The position numbers were made by a program, and so were the translations under genes. A stretch of 64,000 bases of DNA from Panorpa germanica (Eukaryota; Arthropoda; Insecta; Mecoptera; Panorpidae), in contig OY783215.1 in the NCBI GenBank assembly GCA_963678705.1, forward strand, positions 11,699,740 through 11,763,739, in the 5' to 3' direction. Shown in pieces: positions 59,101 to 64,000 of the stretch; within the stretch, counting starts at the first letter, position 1, and each line of letters opens with the position of its first letter. Below the pieces are notes generated by a model. That model searched no databases and was not told the DNA's origin. It was given only the letters and a program-made list of their open reading frames with translations.

Positions 59101-59340
59101 AAAAACAGTTTAAAGTTATTGTCTATTTGACCCAATACAAATATCTATTAATGAGATGCAAAGGTCACAAGTTATAAATCATCCTTCTTAGTAACAATTC
59201 AATGTTAATTGTGTATTAATATTTGTTTTTATGTCTAATTCTAATGAACGCCTTTCAAGAAGTGTTATTTTTTTTGTATATAACCTTGACTTTAACCTGT
59301 GAAATATGAATACATAAAAACATAATAATTAATGTAGTGT
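56167..59340. other. No gene seen
   Basis: AT-rich. A slightly GC-richer patch at 58715-58790 contains 'ggtaagccttacc' and 'agggccctggtcaggccct' but no coding frame. The 18-mer at 58431-58448 repeats one at 1624-1641. Confidence 0.4.
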
Positions 59341-59348
59341 TATAAACG

Positions 59349-59390
59349 TAACTAGCGTTTTTTCCCGTTGCAAGATTACGTGTGGCACTC
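59349..59390 (+). repeat. Short decayed copy of repeat B end
   Basis: 'aactagcgttttttcccgtt' followed by 'gcaagattacgt' resembles the start of repeat B at 16821 ('actagcttttacccccgtcg', 'caagcgacgt'). Only about 40 bp are recognisable. Confidence 0.35.
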
Positions 59391-59863
59391 ATTTTATTGT
59401 ATGAAATCAACATTGTATATTGTATAAACAAAACCTTGTTGCAATTATAAATACAAAACATATTATCTCCCTATACAAAGGAATCCTTCTTTGTATATCA
59501 TGAGTACATCGCCTGAAGCTACTGTTAGTTAGATGCTGGTTGATATCATAACACAATACTACGTCAAATGTTAAAAGTACGAAGTACAGGCAGACGTAGC
59601 GAATAAAGCAACTATAGAAATATTCTTAGAATTGAAATGTTTTCAAGTGTTTTGGAGGTACAAAGATAATTAATTATAAATTTGATATATACTCGTACAA
59701 CAAAGCAAATACCGAAAAAGATTTGTGAAGGTATCTCAAACAATAAGAATTTCAAACACTTAAATGCTGTTGCAATAATTCAAAAAATATTATTAAATTT
59801 GCATGGTAATTTTTATTCTGTGTTGTATAACTATCCAATAAGCACTTATAATGATATGAAGTT

Positions 59864-60837
59864 ATTTAGATTGTTGACACATCAGCTTCCAAAATGGTCC
59901 ATATGGAGAAATCCATCGAATTCTAGTTTCGCGAGTAAAGACACCACTGTTGCGAAGAAATGAATTTGAAGTGTTATGCCGGTTTGACACCAGAGAGACA
60001 GTTTTGTTGTCAAAAAACAAAACAAAATCATGTTTTGTTTTATTTTAAAACAGTTCTGCTTTTCGAAAACAGACTGAGTGTTTTTCTGTGTGTCCCATAA
60101 AAATTATAAACATGATAAACAACAACTGACAAGCGCAAATGTTCACAAAAAACAAAACTGCGTGTTCAAACCAAGCAGACTAAAAAACAACAACGAACGT
60201 GTTTTCCTTTGATCTTATCCAGTAAACATTTTGGAGTAAATTCTATTTCATTTCTATTACTTTTCATGAGTTTTTTGTCATGAACGCGTTTGTTTTTTAT
60301 TTAGTCGTTCATAGAAAATGTCTCCTTTATGAGCTACAGACGGCGCAACGACAGGTCACTGTTGAAGAAAAGCGACTCCTGTGACAGATAGGGAATCAAT
60401 TTAAACTAAAATTGATTTTCTGTGTATTGCTCCAATTTGTAAAACGTTACAATTACTAGGTACGAGTGACTAGAACTTCACCTAGCCATTCTATTTCACC
60501 AAATGTTTACTGGGTACAGACTCCAGATGGGAATGTGTTTTGTTTACTAAAACAGCAACAAAAGACAAAAATGTTTTAAGAACTGTCTCTTTGGTGTAAA
60601 CATTGGTGTTTTTGTTCGTGTTTTATTGAACTGTCTCTGGTGTGAAACCGGTAAGTTGTTTCGTCTCGTTTTATAACATTTGGTTCCATTTCGAATACGT
60701 TAAATTGTGACATAAGATCATAAGTCACAACTATTGGCGGTAAATACCTTCTATTGTTCTTCGCAATTCTTCCCGGGCGGAAACAATATTTCTTCCATAA
60801 TTTCTTCATGTCCGGTCCCGTTTTGGATACGAATATT
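59864..60837 (-). pseudogene. Two co-oriented open frames split by a MITE (unknown protein)
   Basis: On the - strand, 60837 down to about 60652 is open and coding-like: 'VSKTGPDMKKLWKKYCF' (the Met is at 60809), 'NNRRYLPPIVVTYDLM' and 'NVFEMEPNVIKRDETT'. It then runs into the MITE. Beyond it, 59977 down to about 59864 is also open: 'NSGVFTRETRIRWISPYGPF', ending TAA. They might be one small gene or transposon frame broken by the insertion. I do not recognise the protein, and chance is possible because each part is short. Confidence 0.2.
59979..60651. mobile_element. MITE with ends ccggtttgacaccagagaga
   Basis: The left end (59979) and right end (60651) are inverted repeats covering about 25 bp, with the 'cagtt'/'aactg' pairing inside. 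A second inner inverted repeat, 'ccagtaaacattttgg' (about 60220) against 'ccaaatgtttactggg' (about 60499), suggests nesting. It is about 673 bp and non-coding. Confidence 0.8.
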
Positions 60838-61455
60838 TATGGTATAGTTATAATAAAAATTTTAATACAACCTTAAGAAATAATTTGAACAAGATATGCA
60901 TCAAATATTTTTATTACAATAAGGTGATACCTCTGCTGTAAATGAATGTCTTCACCTTGTCTATCAAGGAATTTAAAGAAATCTAAATTTCACGGTTGTC
61001 ATTTAAAATTTCTAATTCTAAATTTAGTTTTATTAATTACATCGTTAATGAGGTTTTTTTTTTGTTGATTAATTGCGTAAGACTTATTATTTATCAACAC
61101 ACCAATAAGGCCTGTAGCTTTCTGTTAACCTTGAAATTGCAGCACCCAAAACTAATTGTAAAATAATTGGATTGGCTTCAATTGTTTTTCGTTTCTTTAT
61201 AAAAAGTAATTAAATATTTATTTTTATCTTAAAGACGGTCGACTGTCTAGCCAGATCTAGCTAAAAGTTGATATAAAATTGTAGCTCTTAACACTTTTTC
61301 TAAAACTTAGGTTAGAAATCGCAAGCATTTTCATGTGCAAAATACAACTGACGCGATCCTGACAGGCTAAAAACAAACTATGCAATAAAAGTCACAGTGG
61401 ACCCAATATTGAATTTACACATACATAAGTATTCCGCACGAACTATAGATGCATA

Positions 61456-62510
61456 ACACATGGGCTAAAAAGTCCCGGGCGTAACAAAGAAAACAACAGT
61501 TTTTTTGGTTCAAAATTAGCTTTATTCATCAACGTAATCTCCATCAAGAGCAACGCAATCATTCCAGCGCCGTTCTATCATTTCAATGCCACTTTTGTAG
61601 AACGATTTGTAGAACGTCTTGATGAAACAAATTTTTTTTCTTTGCCATATGCGGTCGTTTCTTTGCAATTTCGGCCTTCAAACGCTCCAATAACGCTATA
61701 TAATATTCACTGTTAATGGTATTTCCTTTCTCAAGATAGTCGATGAATATTACACCACGCACATCCCAAAATACCGAGGCCATAACCTTTCGAGCCGATT
61801 GTTGTGCTTTCGGGCGCTTTGGACGAGGTTCACCAGTTGCTGTCCACTCAGATGACGATCGTTTTGATTCCGGAGTGAAGTGATGGATCCATGTTTCATC
61901 CATTGTCACATATCGACGCAAAAATTCCGGTTTGTTACGTTTAAACATGGCCAAACACTGCTCAGAATCATAAACACGTTCTCGTTTTTGGTCAACATGA
62001 AGCAAACGCGGCACCCACTTTGAACAGAGCTTTCTCATAGTCAAATGCTTATGCAATATAAAGCCAACACGTCCTTTTGATATCTTTACGATGTCAGCTA
62101 ACTCACGCAACTTCACTTTTCGATCATTCAAAACGATTTTGTGCATTTTTTTTATGTTTTCTGGTGTTACCGCCTCATTTGGACGTCCACTGCGTTCTGC
62201 ATCATCGGTGTCTCTACGAACACGTTGGAAGTCAGCAAACCAACGTTCTATTGTTGTTTCTGATGGAGCGGAGTCCCCATAACACTTTTCAAGCCATTGC
62301 TTCGCTTGAACGGTATTTTTTTCAATCAAGAAGCAGTGTAAAATTACCCCACGAAATTGTTTTTGATCCATTGTTTTGAAAATAACAAAAGTACCGTCAC
62401 TCTTAGCACAATAACTCACAAACTACTGAATAGAATATCATGAAATTTTAACAGCTGTCTTTTGAAGGTTAGTATTAACTGAAAAAAAGGTGACTGCAAG
62501 ACATCTACAT
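61456..62510 (-). mobile_element. Internally deleted mariner (irritans type)
   Basis: The left terminal repeat is 'acacatgggctaaaaagtcc' at 61456, after a TA dinucleotide. It is very like mariner ends of the irritans group. The transposase reads right to left. The opposite end (5' UTR side) is recognisable to about 62500, but a clean matching terminal repeat was not found, so that end is decayed or truncated. The element is about 1.05 kb against the usual 1.3 kb. Confidence 0.85.
61522..62371 (-). pseudogene. Mariner transposase, lacking the third catalytic Asp
   Basis: The frame starts at ATG 62371 ('MDQKQFRGVILHCFL') and runs 262 codons to a stop at 61583. The paired helix-turn-helix region (1-110) and the linker ('WVPRLL') are present, as are the first two catalytic Asp: Asp158 in 'VTMDETW' and Asp252 in 'LFHQD'. 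Directly after 'FHQD' the frame jumps to the end of the protein: the region with the third Asp (DD34D) is deleted and the remaining C terminus ('WNDCVALDGDYVDE', stop at 61522) is in another frame. 'ttgtagaacg' occurs twice at the junction (about 61595-61615), which suggests deletion between short repeats. It cannot be an active transposase. The rest is well preserved, so the insertion is fairly recent. Confidence 0.9.
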
Positions 62511-62679
62511 TTGCAACAAGACTGTCGTAAAAAGACGTAAAAAGAGTCATATTTCCAGAGTGCAGTTGAAATAATGTTTTAAAACTTGCATATTCCAAAT
62601 ATTCTACAAGCTGATTCTTATTACTATATATTTCTGGTGCAGGTGCACCTAAAAACAATGCATATACGAGCAAGGTCAA

Positions 62680-64000
62680 TAATAAAAATCACAATAACAA
62701 ATTATAAGGAACTACTGTTATACTAGTTACTAGTATAAGAATATGCATTGGTTACATGATATTATACATTTTTATGAAACATAATACAAGTAACTTACCA
62801 TTTTAAAAGTTGATAATTCATACAAAACAACGCAGAAAGTACTATTGAAATCTGAAACAAAAATAAATATTTATAGTAGGATTTAACAGTAAGTAGTTAT
62901 CAGTAAGCAAATAATTGTTAACATATCAACATATTGCAATGCACAATGCATGCATATTAATGGAAATAAGAAAGGAATGCACGTCAATAGGTGTCACGTT
63001 TCTTGTAAACGCAACGTTGCAAAACTTATTCCATGCCATGACCTCATCGGTAACAATGCTTGAATAAAATATACTATTGTCAGCATAAACATATGAGCAG
63101 AGACAAATTAGGAGTAATGCGCAGTAGGGCACTGATTTGCGTTGTTAAAGCAAATCAAATTATTTGTTTTTTATATGAGCCCATCCGTAAATTACGTCAC
63201 ACCCCACCCCATTTCCCCACTTTGTTACATTTTGCGGACAAAATAAAGGACCTTTATATAAAAAATTAATACCTTTTAGATCTCATGAAAATTTATTATT
63301 TTTTAAGGAAATTACGTTTTTTTAAACTATATTTTTTTTTTCAAAAAAATGTATTTATTTTATGATACATGTGACGTCACAACGCTCCAGATTCCTTGAC
63401 CAAACTCTTTAAATAGAATTGAATATACACATTGGCACATTGAATATACAATTCATCTTATTTTAAAACGCAATTTATTTATTTGCATTTTACAAAAAGA
63501 AAATATTTCGTATAGAACCACAACTCGCAACAACTTGCATCAGTCTTTAATAACTTAAACACGTATATCTTCATTATGCAATTTTAACGTATGAGCGTTT
63601 CGGTTATTTTGTAACACGGTTAATTGTTTATTGGTGCTTGGTAAACCCTGTAGGCACCGATATTCATTTCCAATAAGATTTATGATAAAATACAAAATAA
63701 AAGTTATCTGGTTATTAATTTTAAACAATGTGTTCAAATGTTTAGCAATCAGTACAAAAACAATAAGTAAATTTATCTATTTTTAATCAACTTTTATTTT
63801 AATCTTGAAATCTTAAATGTTAAATGCAATTTGATTGTATCATATAAATTATCTGATTAATGTATATAATTATTTATATACATTATAGATACGGCAAGAA
63901 TTCTAAGAATCATTGCGTTATTTATAAATACAAACAAAAGAGAAAAAGTTATTTAAGATCAAAATATTTTCCTTTCTCCGATATTTTTATGAAAACTTTT
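62680..64000. other. No gene supported
   Basis: Contains scattered short frames on both strands and a well-formed exon-like interval on the - strand at 62799-62851 ('tttgtttcag' before, 'gtaagt' after). It cannot be joined in phase to anything nearby. A C-rich patch at 63199-63222 ('acaccccaccccatttcccc') stands out in AT-rich DNA. Confidence 0.35.

Noticed and set aside
62416..62679. Exon-like - strand frame with an acceptor ('gtttttag') and 'YLEYASFKTLFQLHSG'
   Set aside because: It looks coding, but its end runs into mariner 5' sequence and no upstream exon joins it in phase. The neat interval at 62799-62851 leads to a stop in every usable frame.
62926..63132. Signal-peptide-like frame beginning 'PYCALLLICLCSYVYA'
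   Set aside because: The apparent start is GTG rather than ATG, and there is no similarity or splice structure to support a gene.

Overview
The window is AT-rich (roughly three quarters A+T by eye) nuclear DNA from an insect. The evidence is spliced genes with short GT-AG introns and insect-type protein sequences, an irritans-type mariner, a hAT relic, several MITE families, and the words 'atactcgta' and 'gcgccatct' recurring throughout. The order is not proven. The 'ctag...cagacgtt...cc.gtcc' repeat ends and the MITE content resemble Lepidoptera, but that is inference.

Only two host genes are firmly supported, and they converge. On the + strand at 2.5-5.2 kb is UBE2W, the E2 ubiquitin-conjugating enzyme that modifies protein N termini (5 exons, first exon tentative). 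On the - strand, from 52.1 kb down to 16.6 kb, is an RNF144-type RBR E3 ubiquitin ligase (7 coding exons, 759 aa predicted). It has a complete RING1-IBR-RING2 module, a catalytic cysteine and a C-terminal membrane anchor, plus a serine-rich N-terminal extension of about 460 residues that vertebrate RNF144A/B lack. RING1 is split across an intron of about 27.7 kb (22109-49818), which makes up almost half the window.

Layout: 1-2.5 kb AT-rich 5' flank; 2.5-5.7 kb UBE2W; 5.7-8.2 kb AT-rich; 8.36-13.3 kb an 87-bp satellite array of about 55 copies containing a 12-unit (1044-bp) higher-order duplication; 13.3-16.6 kb intergenic with one MITE; 16.6-22.1 kb the last five RNF144 exons and the transposons between them; 22.1-49.8 kb the giant intron, with MITEs, a large nested foldback element, a hAT relic, a GC-richer patch with a CRE and a cluster of three palindromes; 49.8-52.1 kb the two N-terminal coding exons; 52.1-64 kb 5' flank or 5' UTR intron of RNF144 with nested MITEs, a broken pair of open frames and an internally deleted mariner.

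Both host genes act in ubiquitin transfer, but nothing in the sequence shows that they work as a pair. The most unusual DNA is the satellite array and the foldback/palindrome structures. I found no CRISPR, operon, tRNA, rRNA or clearly novel gene system.
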